NCBI GenBank assembly: GCA_038213835.1
Contig: JBBQSN010000037.1
Location: forward strand, 1 to 24,408
Direction of reading: 5' to 3'
DNA length: 24,408 nt
Source: JBBQSN01 sp038213835
GTDB lineage: Bacteria > Actinomycetota > Actinomycetes > Actinomycetales > CAWJMD01
A program made the position numbers and the translations under genes. Positions within the stretch are counted from its first letter, which is position 1. Every line of letters starts with the position of its first letter. The notes below the pieces were generated by a model, which made no database searches, was not told the origin of the DNA, and was given only the letters and a program-made list of their open reading frames with translations. Positions 6,310 to 13,963 of this stretch are shown piece after piece.

Positions 6310-7995
6310 TCAGGTCTCGACGACGGTCGGGATGATCATCGGACGACGACGCAGCTTGGTGCCGGCCCAGCGGCCGACGACCCGGCGCACGACCTGCTGC
6401 AGCTGCTGGACGTCGGTCGAGCCCGTGGACGTGGCCTCCAGCAGCGCGGCGGTGACCTGCGGCCGGATCGCGTCGAAGACGGCGGGGTCCTCGGCCAGGC
6501 CACGGGAGGAGAACTCCGGCCCCACCACGATCTGCCCGGACGAGGAGTCGACGACGACGAAGATCGAGATGAAGCCCTCGTCGCCGAGGATGCGACGGTC
6601 CAGGAGGTCGGCGTCGGTGATCTCGCCGACCGAGGACCCGTCGACGTAGACGTACCCGCACGGCACGGCACCGACGACCGTGGCGAGGCCGTCGACGAGG
6701 TCGACCACCACGCCGTCCTCGACCACGACCACCCGCTCGGGCGGCACGCCGGTGCGCACCGCGAGCGCGGCGTTCGCGTGCAGGTGCCGCAGCTCGCCGT
6801 GCACCGGCATCACGTTGCGCGGGCGCAGGATGTTGTAGCAGTACAGGAGCTCGCCGGCGGAGGCGTGGCCCGAGACGTGCACCTTGGCGTTGCCCTGGTG
6901 CACGACCGTGGCGCCGAGCCGGGTGAGGCCGTTGATGACCCGGTTGATCGGGTTCTCGTTCCCCGGGATCTGCGAGGACGCCAGGATGACCGTGTCACCC
7001 GCACCGATCCGGACCTTGTGGTCGTTGTTGGCCATCCGCGACAGCGCCGCCATCGGCTCGCCCTGCGACCCGGTGCACATCAGCACCACCTGGTGGTCCG
7101 GCAGGTCGCCGACCTGCTTGGCGTCGACCAGGATCCCGGGCGGGACGGTGAGGTAGCCGAGATCGGCGGCCACGCCCATGTTCCGGACCATCGAGCGGCC
7201 GACGAGCGCGACCTTGCGGCCGTGCGCGTGGGCGGTGTCGAGCACCTGCTGGACGCGGTGCACGTGCGAGGCGAACGAGGCCACGATCACGCGTCGCTCG
7301 GCGGCGGAGAAGACCCGGTCGAGCACCGGGCCGATCTCGCGCTCGGCGGTGGTGAAGCCGGGCACCTCGGCGTTGGTGGAGTCGACCATGAACAGGTCGA
7401 CTCCCCGCTCGCCGAGCCGGGCGAAGGCGCGCAGGTCGGTGATCCGGCCGTCCATCGGCAGCTGGTCCATCTTGAAGTCGCCGGTGTGCAGGACGGTGCC
7501 GGCCGAGGTCCTCACCGCGACCGCGAGGGCGTCCGGGATGGAGTGGTTGACCGCGATGAACTCGCACTCGAACGGGCCGAGCCGCTCGACCTGGCCCTCG
7601 GCCACGGTGAGCGTCAGCGGGGCGATCCGGTGCTCGCGCAGCTTGGCCTCGATCAGCGCCAGGGTCAGCTGCGAGCCGAGCAGCGGGATGTCGGGCCTTC
7701 GCCGCAGCAGGTACGGCACCGCCCCGATGTGGTCCTCGTGGCCGTGGGTCAGCACGACGGCCAGGACGTCGTCGAGCCGGTCGGCGATGTACTCGAAGTC
7801 GGGAAGGATGAGGTCGACGCCCGGCTGGTGGTCCTCGGGGAACAGCACGCCGCAGTCGATGACCAGCAGCTTGCCGTCGATCTCGAGGACGGCCATGTTG
7901 CGCCCGATCTCACCCATCCCGCCCAGCGGGACGACCCGCAGGCCGCCCGGGGGCAGCGGCGGCGGGAGGGGCAGCTCGGGGTGCGGGTGGCTCAC
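6310..7995 (-). CDS. rnj: Ribonuclease J
   Basis: 561 aa, the normal length for bacterial RNase J, a metallo-beta-lactamase/beta-CASP enzyme with 5'-3' exonuclease and endonuclease activity in rRNA maturation and mRNA decay. After a short Pro-rich start come PLGGMGEIGRNM and the zinc motif HGHEDH (residues 84-89). Further metal ligands lie in NHSIPDALAV and HTGDFKMD, then beta-CASP blocks (FASHVHRVQQ, MCTGSQGEPM, HVSGHASAGEL, MPVHGELRHL) and the C-terminal dimerisation domain. The GTG at 7995 is preceded by GGAGC at suitable spacing. It lies 60 bp downstream of dapA on the same strand, so the two are probably cotranscribed. The dapA-rnj pairing is, from memory, also seen in Streptomyces. Confidence 0.96.
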   Translation of the reverse strand: MSHPHPELPLPPPLPPGGLRVVPLGGMGEIGRNMAVLEIDGKLLVIDCGVLFPEDHQPGVDLILPDFEYIADRLDDVLAVVLTHGHEDHIGAVPYLLRRRPDIPLLGSQLTLALIEAKLREHRIAPLTLTVAEGQVERLGPFECEFIAVNHSIPDALAVAVRTSAGTVLHTGDFKMDQLPMDGRITDLRAFARLGERGVDLFMVDSTNAEVPGFTTAEREIGPVLDRVFSAAERRVIVASFASHVHRVQQVLDTAHAHGRKVALVGRSMVRNMGVAADLGYLTVPPGILVDAKQVGDLPDHQVVLMCTGSQGEPMAALSRMANNDHKVRIGAGDTVILASSQIPGNENPINRVINGLTRLGATVVHQGNAKVHVSGHASAGELLYCYNILRPRNVMPVHGELRHLHANAALAVRTGVPPERVVVVEDGVVVDLVDGLATVVGAVPCGYVYVDGSSVGEITDADLLDRRILGDEGFISIFVVVDSSSGQIVVGPEFSSRGLAEDPAVFDAIRPQVTAALLEATSTGSTDVQQLQQVVRRVVGRWAGTKLRRRPMIIPTVVET

Positions 7996-8055
7996 AGGGC
8001 TCCAGGGTCGAGGCGGGGCGTGCTCGATGACGCAGGAGTTCGTGGAGGGGGACGC

Positions 8056-8976
8056 TCAGGCGTCCTGGACGACCGGCAGGCTCGCGAGCGCGGCCGTCAC
8101 CGCGGCGACCTCGTCGGCCGTGGCCTCGACCAGCGGCAACCGGACGGAGCGGTGCTCCAGCACGCCGAGGGCCTGCAGTCCGGCCTTGACCATGATGACG
8201 CCCTGGGTGAGCGTCATGACCGCCCGCGTGATGGGCAGCAGGGCCCGGTGCTCGGCCAGGGCGGCGACGAGGTCGCCGGCGTCGACGGCGGCGACCATCC
8301 GGGCCAACCGGTGCCCGACCAGGTGCCCGGTGACGCTGACCGTGCCGGCCGCGCCCTGGGTGAGGTGCGCGAGGTTCAGCTGGTCCGCGCCGCTGTACCA
8401 CGCGAGGTCGGTGGCGGCCATCACCTCGCTGGCGGCGAACAGGTCGTCCTTGGCGTCCTTGACCGCGACGATCTGCGGGTGCTCGGCCACCCGCACCAGG
8501 GTCTCGGTGCGGATCTCGACGCCGGACCGACCGGGGATGTCGTACAGCATGACGGGCAGCGGCGTGGCCGAGGCGACCGTGGTGAAGTGCTGCACGAGAC
8601 CGGCCTGCGGCGGCTTGGAGTAGTACGGCGTGACGACGAGCAGGCCGTGCGCCCCGGCGGCGGCGGCCTGCCGCGCGACCTCGCAGGAGTGGGCCGTGTC
8701 GTTGGTGCCGGCACCCGCCACCACGTGGGCGCGGTCGCCCACGGCGCCCACGACGGCACGGACCAGGTCCGCCTTCTCGGCGTCGGACGTGGTGGCCGAC
8801 TCGCCCGTGGTGCCGTTCAGCACCAGGCCGTCGTGACCCTCGTCGACCAGCCGGCTCGCGAGCGCGGCGGCGGCATCCAGATCGACCGTCCCGTCGGTGC
8901 CGAAGGGGGTGACCATCGCCGTGAGGACGGCTCCGAAGGGCCGGTGCGGCGCCAGCGTCGTGGGGGGGGTGGGCAT
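8056..8976 (-). CDS. dapA: 4-hydroxy-tetrahydrodipicolinate synthase
   Basis: 306 aa TIM-barrel lyase. It condenses pyruvate with aspartate semialdehyde in the first committed step to diaminopimelate and lysine, supplying cell-wall peptide. Visible active-site blocks are NGTTGES (Thr-Thr relay), VTPYYSKPPQAG (catalytic Tyr), YDIPGRSG and VAVKDAKDD, whose first Lys (K173) should form the Schiff base. The frame is open to 9114, but homologues start near PHRPFGAVLTAMVTPF. The ATG at 8976 fits that and has TAGCGT seven bases upstream. Codons 2-5 contain a run of eight C on the coding strand. Pyruvate aldolases of this superfamily can be misnamed, but the motif set and rnj neighbourhood favour DapA. 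Confidence 0.93.
   Translation of the reverse strand: MPTPPTTLAPHRPFGAVLTAMVTPFGTDGTVDLDAAAALASRLVDEGHDGLVLNGTTGESATTSDAEKADLVRAVVGAVGDRAHVVAGAGTNDTAHSCEVARQAAAAGAHGLLVVTPYYSKPPQAGLVQHFTTVASATPLPVMLYDIPGRSGVEIRTETLVRVAEHPQIVAVKDAKDDLFAASEVMAATDLAWYSGADQLNLAHLTQGAAGTVSVTGHLVGHRLARMVAAVDAGDLVAALAEHRALLPITRAVMTLTQGVIMVKAGLQALGVLEHRSVRLPLVEATADEVAAVTAALASLPVVQDA
8962..8969. repeat. Homopolymer of eight G/C in dapA codons 2-5
   Basis: The plus strand shows eight consecutive G just inside the start of dapA. Such tracts are prone to slippage, and a one-base change here would shift the frame of nearly the whole enzyme. Confidence 0.9.
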
Positions 8977-8989
8977 GGTCACCACGCTA
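8977..8989 (-). promoter_or_regulatory. Candidate leaderless promoter of dapA
   Basis: TAGCGT (8989-8984 on the minus strand) is followed by seven bases and the ATG. No Shine-Dalgarno precedes the ATG at normal spacing. No -35 hexamer is obvious. Confidence 0.45.
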
Positions 8990-9061
8990 CCGCTGACGGC
9001 CGTCGGACCCGGTCCGCCACTCCCGTGACCGGACGCCGCCCCCCGGACGCGAAGGAGCGGC

Positions 9062-9120
9062 CGCTGCCCGCTCGGGGGTTCGGGCAGCGACCGCGTCCGA
9101 GGGGTCCATCGCACGACCCC
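9062..9120 (-). terminator. Hairpin cluster after macR
   Basis: Two perfect stems lie in the gap between macR and dapA: CGCTGCCCG (9062-9070) with CGGGCAGCG (9081-9089), and GGGGTC (9101-9106) with GACCCC (9115-9120). A third small dyad, CCACCCGGTGG, lies at 9171-9181 next to the macR stop. They probably end the plsC-macS-macR transcript before the dapA promoter. Otherwise I see nothing in 8990-9186. Confidence 0.55.
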
Positions 9121-9186
9121 CGCGAGGCGTTACAGCCCGGGCAGGACTTTCTGCTCCTGACCCCGGTCACCCACCCGGTGGACGGC

Positions 9187-9906
9187 TCAGTCGTCGATCG
9201 CGGGGTCCTCGAGCCCGGTGGCGATCGCGTACCGCACCAGCTCGACCCGGTTGTGCATCTGCAGCTTGCCGAGGATGTTCTGGACGTGGTTCTGCACGGT
9301 GCGGTGCGACAGGACCAGGCGCGAGGCGATCTCCTTGTACGACAGCCCCTTCGCGACCAGCCGCAGCACCTCGGTCTCGCGGTCCGTGAGCGCGGACTGG
9401 ACACCCGTGGCGCGGTCGACCGTGGGCTCGGACGACATCCGCCGGAACTCCCCCAGCACAAGACCGGCCAGCCCCGGGGTGAACACGGCGTCGCCCCGGG
9501 CGGTGCGCGCGACGGCGTCGAGCAGCTCGGGGCGTGAGGCGGACTTCACCAGGTAGCCCGTGGCGCCGGCCTTGACCGCCTCGAGGACGTCGGCCTGCTC
9601 GCCGCTGGCGGACAGCACCAGCACCCGGACCCGCGGGTCGGCGGCCACGATCTGCCGGGTGGCCTCCACGCCGTCGACCCCGGGCATCTGCAGGTCGGTG
9701 AGCACCACCTGGGGCGAGGTCGCCGCCGCCCGGCGGACCGCCTCGGCGCCGTTCGAGGCGGTGGCCACCACCTGGTACCCGGCCTCCTCGAGGTCGCGGG
9801 CCACGGCCTCGCGCCACATCGGGTGGTCGTCGGCCACCAGGACCCGGACCGGGCCCTCCTGCTCGGACGGGGGTGCTGCGGCGGGGGGCGGGGCGTCGTC
9901 GCTCAC
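9187..9906 (-). CDS. macR: NarL/LuxR-type response regulator (MacR-like)
   Basis: 239 aa. The receiver domain (about residues 18-135) has the acidic pair in VRVLVADDHPMWREAV, phosphoacceptor D71 in VVLTDLQMPGVDG, the switch Ser in LVLSAS and the Lys in GYLVKSAS. The C-terminal LuxR helix-turn-helix runs from LTDRETEVLRLVAKGLSYKE through LSHRTVQNHVQNILGKLQMH. Phosphorylated by its partner kinase, it should bind promoters as a dimer. The GTG at 9906 lies 10 bp after the kinase stop, so it is coupled to it; the frame upstream overlaps the kinase and is not used. In Streptomyces MacRS affects membrane and lipoprotein genes and morphology (recalled, not checked). The macR name rests on the MacS-type partner. 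Confidence 0.9.
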   Translation of the reverse strand: MSDDAPPPAAAPPSEQEGPVRVLVADDHPMWREAVARDLEEAGYQVVATASNGAEAVRRAAATSPQVVLTDLQMPGVDGVEATRQIVAADPRVRVLVLSASGEQADVLEAVKAGATGYLVKSASRPELLDAVARTARGDAVFTPGLAGLVLGEFRRMSSEPTVDRATGVQSALTDRETEVLRLVAKGLSYKEIASRLVLSHRTVQNHVQNILGKLQMHNRVELVRYAIATGLEDPAIDD

Positions 9907-9916
9907 CCGGCCAACC

Positions 9917-11158
9917 CTAGTGACGGGGTGGACGACCGGGCCGCGGCACGCGCATCTCGACCTCGGTGCCCTCGCCCGGCCTCGACCAGACCGAGGTCCG
10001 GCCACCGTGGTCGGCGACCCGGCCGCGCACCGACAGCGAGACGCCCATCCGGCCGTCGGCCTCGGCCTGCTCCAGCCGCCCGGGGTCGACCCCGACGCCG
10101 TCGTCGCGGACCGTCAGGACGACGGCGGACACCTCGTCCTCGACCAGGACGAAGGCCCGGGCACCCTCCCCCGCGTGGGCCTCGACGTTGTGCAGGCACG
10201 CGGTCGCGGCCGCCACGAGGTCGGCGACGGCGGCCGCCGGGAGCAGCACGGGCCCGGCCGGACCGGACACCGTCACCCGCGAGGACGACAGCGACCGGAG
10301 CGCGGCGGTGAGGTCGGTCGTGTCGCCCTGGTCGGTGCTCGTCGCAGCGGTCGGCCGCGGCCGGCCGGACACCAGGGCGCGCAGCCGCACCTCCTGCTCC
10401 CCCGCCATCCGGGCGAGCTCGCCCGCCTCGCCACCCAGCTCCGCGGCCCGGCGCTGTACGAAGGCCAGCACCTGCAGCACCGAGTCGTGGATGTCGCGGG
10501 CCAGGCGCTCCCGCTCCCGGGCCGCGGCGGCCTGCTCCATCGCCTCGGCCAGCTCGCGCCGGCTGCGCTCGTACAGCTCGGCGGCGAAGCCGACCACGGC
10601 GCCGGCGAGCAGCAGCAGCACGATGTTGTGCAGCGTCGCGCGGTCGACCGGGTCGATGACGACGAGGTCCGCGGCACCCACGGCCAGGGCGGCGATCACC
10701 CCGGTCACCGGCCCGCGCCAGACCGCCCACGACAGCACCGCCGCCGCCGGCCAGACCAGCGGCAGGGTGTTGGTGGCGGCGGCGAGCGCGGTGGTGTCGA
10801 CCGCGAGGGTCGCCAGGACGCTGCCGCAGGCCAGCACGAGGTCGGTGACGAGCAGCCACACCGCCCGGCGCGGCGCGCGCCAGACGACGAGCGACCACAC
10901 CGCCATCAGGGCCAGGACGCACCAGCCGAGCACCGGGTTCCGGTAGGGCTCCTCCCGGGTGGCGTACGCGACGACGGCGTAGACGACCGCGACGGCCCGG
11001 AACACCTCGACCGCCCGCCACAGGGCGGCGGCGAACCCGAGGTCACGCTGGGGCTGACGCAGGTCGCGCCGCCCCCGGCGTCCCGGCTCGGGGGTGGGTC
11101 CGGAGGCCACCTCGGGCGACGGCCCGGTCGGCCGCTCCTCAGTCCCGGGGGACGTCAT
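9917..11158 (-). CDS. macS: MacS-family sensor histidine kinase
   Basis: About 413 aa. After a basic, Pro-rich start come about six hydrophobic segments (residues 45-195), with almost no external loop, suggesting that it senses something within the membrane. Next is a HisKA_3-type dimerisation helix with ARERERLARDIHDSVLQVLA; H224 is the expected phosphorylated His. The ATPase domain has an N box (TACLHNVEAHA) and the G1 motif VRDDGVGVD, with a later glycine region near DGRMGVSLSVRGR. It should phosphorylate the adjacent regulator. The ATG at 11158 lies 20 bp inside the end of plsC, implying translational coupling; a GTG at 11188 is the alternative start. The family assignment comes from layout, namely a polytopic N-terminus followed by a NarL-type kinase core. 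Confidence 0.88.
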   Translation of the reverse strand: MTSPGTEERPTGPSPEVASGPTPEPGRRGRRDLRQPQRDLGFAAALWRAVEVFRAVAVVYAVVAYATREEPYRNPVLGWCVLALMAVWSLVVWRAPRRAVWLLVTDLVLACGSVLATLAVDTTALAAATNTLPLVWPAAAVLSWAVWRGPVTGVIAALAVGAADLVVIDPVDRATLHNIVLLLLAGAVVGFAAELYERSRRELAEAMEQAAAARERERLARDIHDSVLQVLAFVQRRAAELGGEAGELARMAGEQEVRLRALVSGRPRPTAATSTDQGDTTDLTAALRSLSSSRVTVSGPAGPVLLPAAAVADLVAAATACLHNVEAHAGEGARAFVLVEDEVSAVVLTVRDDGVGVDPGRLEQAEADGRMGVSLSVRGRVADHGGRTSVWSRPGEGTEVEMRVPRPGRPPRH

Positions 11159-12119
11159 CGGTCGGGCCGTCGGCACCCTCGGCCGCACGACCGCCCGGGT
11201 GGGACGCGTCGTCGCGGGTGTCGACCCGATGGCCCTCGACGTCGCGCAGGTCGACCGAGGGGTCGTAGTCGGGGTCGTCCTCCGGGAACTCGGACAGGTC
11301 GACCGAGCGGTGCTGGCGGGCGGCGACGGCCTCGTCGCGGGCCGCCTCGATCCTGGCCCGGGCCTCCGCGGCGCGGCTGGCGGCGCTGGCCGCGGCCGCC
11401 TGGGCCCGGGCCCTGGCCGTGGCGATCCGCTCCCGCATCGCCTCGGCCAGCTGGTCCTTCATCGTCGCGGCGTAGACGTCGACGTACTCCTGGCCGGAGA
11501 GCTTCATCAGCTCGTACATGATCTCGTCCGTGATCGAGCGCAGCACCAGCCGGTCCGACTCCATCCCCTCGTAGCGGGAGAAGTCCAGGGGCGCCCCGAC
11601 CTTGATGCCGACGCGGGCGATGTTCGGGACCTTCTGACCGATCGGCTGCACCTTGTCGGTGTCGACCATGGCGACGGGGACGACGGGGACGTGCCCCTCG
11701 AGCGCCATCCGCGCGACGCCGGTCTTGCCGCGGTAGAGCCGGCCGTCCGGGCTGCGTGTCCCCTCGGGGTAGATGCCCAGCAGATCGCCGCCGGACAGCA
11801 CCCGCAGGCCCGTGCGGAGTGCGGCGTCGCCGGCACCGGCACCCGAGCGGTCGACCGGGACCTGCCCGGCGCTGCGGAAGAACCCCGCCGTGAGCCGGCC
11901 CTTGACGCCGCGGCCGGTGAAGTAGTCGGCCTTGGCCAGGAACGTGATGCGGCGCGGCACGACGAGCGGGAGGAAGAACGAGTCCGAGAACGACAGGTGG
12001 TTGCTCACCAGGATGGCCGGGCCGCTGGTCGGGACGTTCTCCAGCCCCTGCACCCACGGCCGGAAGACGGCGCGCAGCAGCGGGCCGAGGACGATCGACT
12101 TGAGCACCCAGTAGAACAC
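11139..12119 (-). CDS. 1-acyl-sn-glycerol-3-phosphate acyltransferase-like protein (PlsC family)
   Basis: 326 aa. The acyltransferase core (residues 1-215) has the catalytic NHLSFSD box (H41, D46), a substrate block near GQVPVDRSG and GIYPEGTRSPDG (EGTR at 119-122). It should add an acyl chain to lysophosphatidate or a similar acceptor at the membrane face; the N-terminal segment is hydrophobic. The last 110 or so residues are extra: an Ala/Arg-rich helix predicted to coil (about 220-270) and an acidic disordered tail. The GTG at 12119 has AAGGGT about 6 bases upstream and starts where homologues do; a GTG at 12176 is possible. It is the first gene of the plsC-macS-macR operon. The acceptor is not certain. 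Confidence 0.9.
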   Translation of the reverse strand: MFYWVLKSIVLGPLLRAVFRPWVQGLENVPTSGPAILVSNHLSFSDSFFLPLVVPRRITFLAKADYFTGRGVKGRLTAGFFRSAGQVPVDRSGAGAGDAALRTGLRVLSGGDLLGIYPEGTRSPDGRLYRGKTGVARMALEGHVPVVPVAMVDTDKVQPIGQKVPNIARVGIKVGAPLDFSRYEGMESDRLVLRSITDEIMYELMKLSGQEYVDVYAATMKDQLAEAMRERIATARARAQAAAASAASRAAEARARIEAARDEAVAARQHRSVDLSEFPEDDPDYDPSVDLRDVEGHRVDTRDDASHPGGRAAEGADGPTDDVPRD

Positions 12120-12186
12120 CGCACACCCTTCGCCGGACCCGGGTCCGGACGCGTCCGCGCCCGCCGTGACTGCCACCGCGGACGAG

Positions 12187-12192
12187 ACTCTA
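12187..12192 (-). promoter_or_regulatory. Candidate -10 box of the plsC-macS-macR operon
   Basis: TAGAGT on the minus strand lies about 68 bp upstream of the GTG at 12119 in the divergent gap shared with the hydrolase gene. It would give a leader of about 60 nt containing the AAGGGT ribosome site. No -35 is recognisable. Confidence 0.35.
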
Positions 12193-12311
12193 CGGACTCA
12201 CCGGGCCGGGTGCGCCACGGTCGGGCCAACCGTGCCTCAGGGTGACCGCCGATCGGGCAACGACGTCGCGATCCCCTCGACCCCTGCGGCGGCGCGTGAC
12301 ACGATGACGGC

Positions 12312-13094
12312 GTGCCACTGATGCCGGGTGCCGAGCCCATCCGCCACGACGGTGGACCCGTCGCAGCGATGCTCTGCCACGGCTTCACCAGCACCCCCGC
12401 GAGCATGGCCGACTGGGCCCTGGCCCTCGCCGAGAGCGGCTGCACCGTCTCCGTCCCGCGGCTGCCCGGTCACGGGACCACGTGGCAGGAGATGAACCGC
12501 ACCCGCTGGCCCGACTGGTACGCCGCGGTGGAGCACGAGCTGCTCGACCTCGCCGGCACCCACGGCCCCGTGTTCGTCGGCGGCCTGTCGATGGGCGGTG
12601 CGCTCGGCCTGCGGCTCGCGGTGCACCACCCGGAGCAGGTGGCCGGCCTCATGCTCGTCAACCCGTGCGTCTCCCTCACCGACCGGCGCGAGTTCCCGTC
12701 CCGGTCGCTGCAGTTGGTCGGTCTGCCGGTGCTGCGGCACCTCGTCGCAGGGTTGCCCCCCACCGCCAACGACATCCGCAAGCCGGGCGTGGTCGAGCAG
12801 GCCTACCCGAGGACCCCGCTGCACGCCCTGCACTCGGCCCAGCAGCTGTTCGCCGACGTCAAGGCCTCGCTGCCGCAGGTCACCGCCCCTCTGCTGGTGC
12901 TGCGCTCGACCGTCGACCACGTGGTCCCCACGTCCAGCGCCAAGTACGTGCTGGCGCGGGTGTCGAGCACCGACGTCAGCGACGTCCAGCTGCACGACAG
13001 CTACCACGTGGCGACCATGGACGATGACGCGCCGCTGGTGTTCGCACGCAGCATCGAGTTCGTCCAGCGCGTGTCGACGGAGGTGGCGGCATGA
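12312..13094 (+). CDS. Alpha/beta hydrolase, carboxylesterase/monoacylglycerol-lipase type
   Basis: 260 aa, serine hydrolase. CHGFTSTP (residues 22-29) forms the oxyanion-hole loop, GLSMGG holds the nucleophile S93, D202 in STVDHVVP is the acid and H232 in DSYHVATMDDD is the base, so the triad is complete. PRLPGHGTT and the short cap resemble Est30-type carboxylesterases and bacterial monoacylglycerol lipases. No signal peptide, so it is cytoplasmic. The GTG at 12312 has no Shine-Dalgarno. CACGAT lies six bases upstream, so the gene may be leaderless. It is divergent from the PlsC-type acyltransferase, which suggests a role in acylglycerol turnover, but the substrate is unproven. Confidence 0.9.
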   Translation: MPLMPGAEPIRHDGGPVAAMLCHGFTSTPASMADWALALAESGCTVSVPRLPGHGTTWQEMNRTRWPDWYAAVEHELLDLAGTHGPVFVGGLSMGGALGLRLAVHHPEQVAGLMLVNPCVSLTDRREFPSRSLQLVGLPVLRHLVAGLPPTANDIRKPGVVEQAYPRTPLHALHSAQQLFADVKASLPQVTAPLLVLRSTVDHVVPTSSAKYVLARVSSTDVSDVQLHDSYHVATMDDDAPLVFARSIEFVQRVSTEVAA

Positions 13095-13156
13095 GTGAGC
13101 GGAGCGCACGAGTCATCAGGCACAGCCCGTCCGGCATGGCGAGGAACGAGCCATGA
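13091..13156 (+). CDS. Candidate 21-aa linking ORF
   Basis: An ATG at 13091 overlaps the hydrolase stop as ATGA, and its own stop overlaps the next gene's ATG as ATGA (13153-13156). GGAGG (13079-13083) lies seven bases before the ATG, the best Shine-Dalgarno in this stretch. The peptide begins MSERSARVIRHSPSG and is basic, with no membrane segment. It may serve as a translational bridge between the two genes rather than make a functional peptide. The GAGCGGAGCGCACGAG-like stretch also resembles short repeats found between genes in other actinobacteria (from memory), so it could be an inserted repeat that happens to stay open. Confidence 0.35.
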   Translation: MSERSARVIRHSPSGMARNEP

Positions 13157-13791
13157 CCGAACGACCCGGTGACGGCGACCTCGACGTCGACGCCGCCTGG
13201 GCGGTGATCGTCGCCCACTGGGACCAGGACGACCTGCGGGTCGTGACCGACGACGAGGGCGCGTCGACCAGCGCAGATCCGGACGGCCCCGAGGCGGGCT
13301 CGACGATGACGTGGACCGAGGCCGAGGGGTGGTCCGGCGCGCCGGCCGACTCCACGCTTCCGCTCGGCCCGCAGCCCGCGGCCAGCGGTGAGGTGCGCCC
13401 GGTCGGTCGCTCCCGCCGTCGTGACGACGAGCTGGACACCGATCAGGATGCCCCCTCCCTCGGGTGGGACGCGATCCGCTCCCACGTGGGCGGCGAGGGC
13501 GTGCGCTCGTCGTCCCGCGACGACGACGTGAGCGGTCCGCTGGCCGCCCTGGACGAGCACTTCGTGCCCTCCGACCCGCCGTCGTTGCGCCCCACCGACA
13601 TGATGAGCGCCCTGGCCTGGCTCGGCGCCCTGGGCGGCCCGGTCTTCCTGCTGGTCGCCGCGCTGGCCTGGCGCGACGCGCCGTCGGTGCTCATCGGTGC
13701 CGCCGTGCTGGCCTTCGTGGCCGGCTTCGTCACCCTCGTCGTGCGGATGCCCGACGAGCGCGAGGACGAGGACGACGGCGCGGTCGTCTGA
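13153..13791 (+). CDS. Hypothetical protein with C-terminal two-helix membrane hairpin
   Basis: 212 aa of no recognised function. Residues 1-140 are acidic and low in hydrophobics (many Asp, Glu, Ser, Gly), probably a disordered cytoplasmic region. A short motif, HFVPSDPPSLRPTD, precedes two TM helices (about 150-170 and 177-197), and the protein ends in an acidic tail. Similar small membrane proteins with a F-V-P-x-x-P-P lead-in are common in actinobacteria near plsC and hydrolase genes (from memory). The ATG at 13153 has GAGGAA six bases upstream. It is probably cotranscribed with the hydrolase. A structural or regulatory membrane role is possible, but there is no direct evidence. Confidence 0.8.
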   Translation: MTERPGDGDLDVDAAWAVIVAHWDQDDLRVVTDDEGASTSADPDGPEAGSTMTWTEAEGWSGAPADSTLPLGPQPAASGEVRPVGRSRRRDDELDTDQDAPSLGWDAIRSHVGGEGVRSSSRDDDVSGPLAALDEHFVPSDPPSLRPTDMMSALAWLGALGGPVFLLVAALAWRDAPSVLIGAAVLAFVAGFVTLVVRMPDEREDEDDGAVV

Positions 13792-13963
13792 CCTGGCCCG
13801 ACCCGCTCCTCGGGGCACCCCGTCCCACCCGGCCCGGCCCCGGCCCGGTATACCTGCTCACTGGTCCGTTCCACTCGGTCGTCCTCCTGCGCGGGCGGTC
13901 GTCGACCGGACCGCACCGGCGCCGTCCAGGACGCGCGCACCGCCCGCCCGAGGAGGCCCGCAC
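13792..13963 (+). other. 172-bp gap upstream of the cyclodeaminase gene
   Basis: A C/G-rich stretch followed by a less GC-rich segment near GGTATACCTGCTCACTGG (13846-13863), which could contain a promoter, though no good -35/-10 pair is clear. A very strong ribosome site, GAGGAGG (13950-13956), lies seven bases before the next ATG. No gene is seen. Confidence 0.5.

Noticed and set aside
6778..9537. 919-codon plus-strand open frame across rnj, dapA and macR
   Set aside because: It runs antisense over three well-supported genes and their gaps and has only low-complexity composition.
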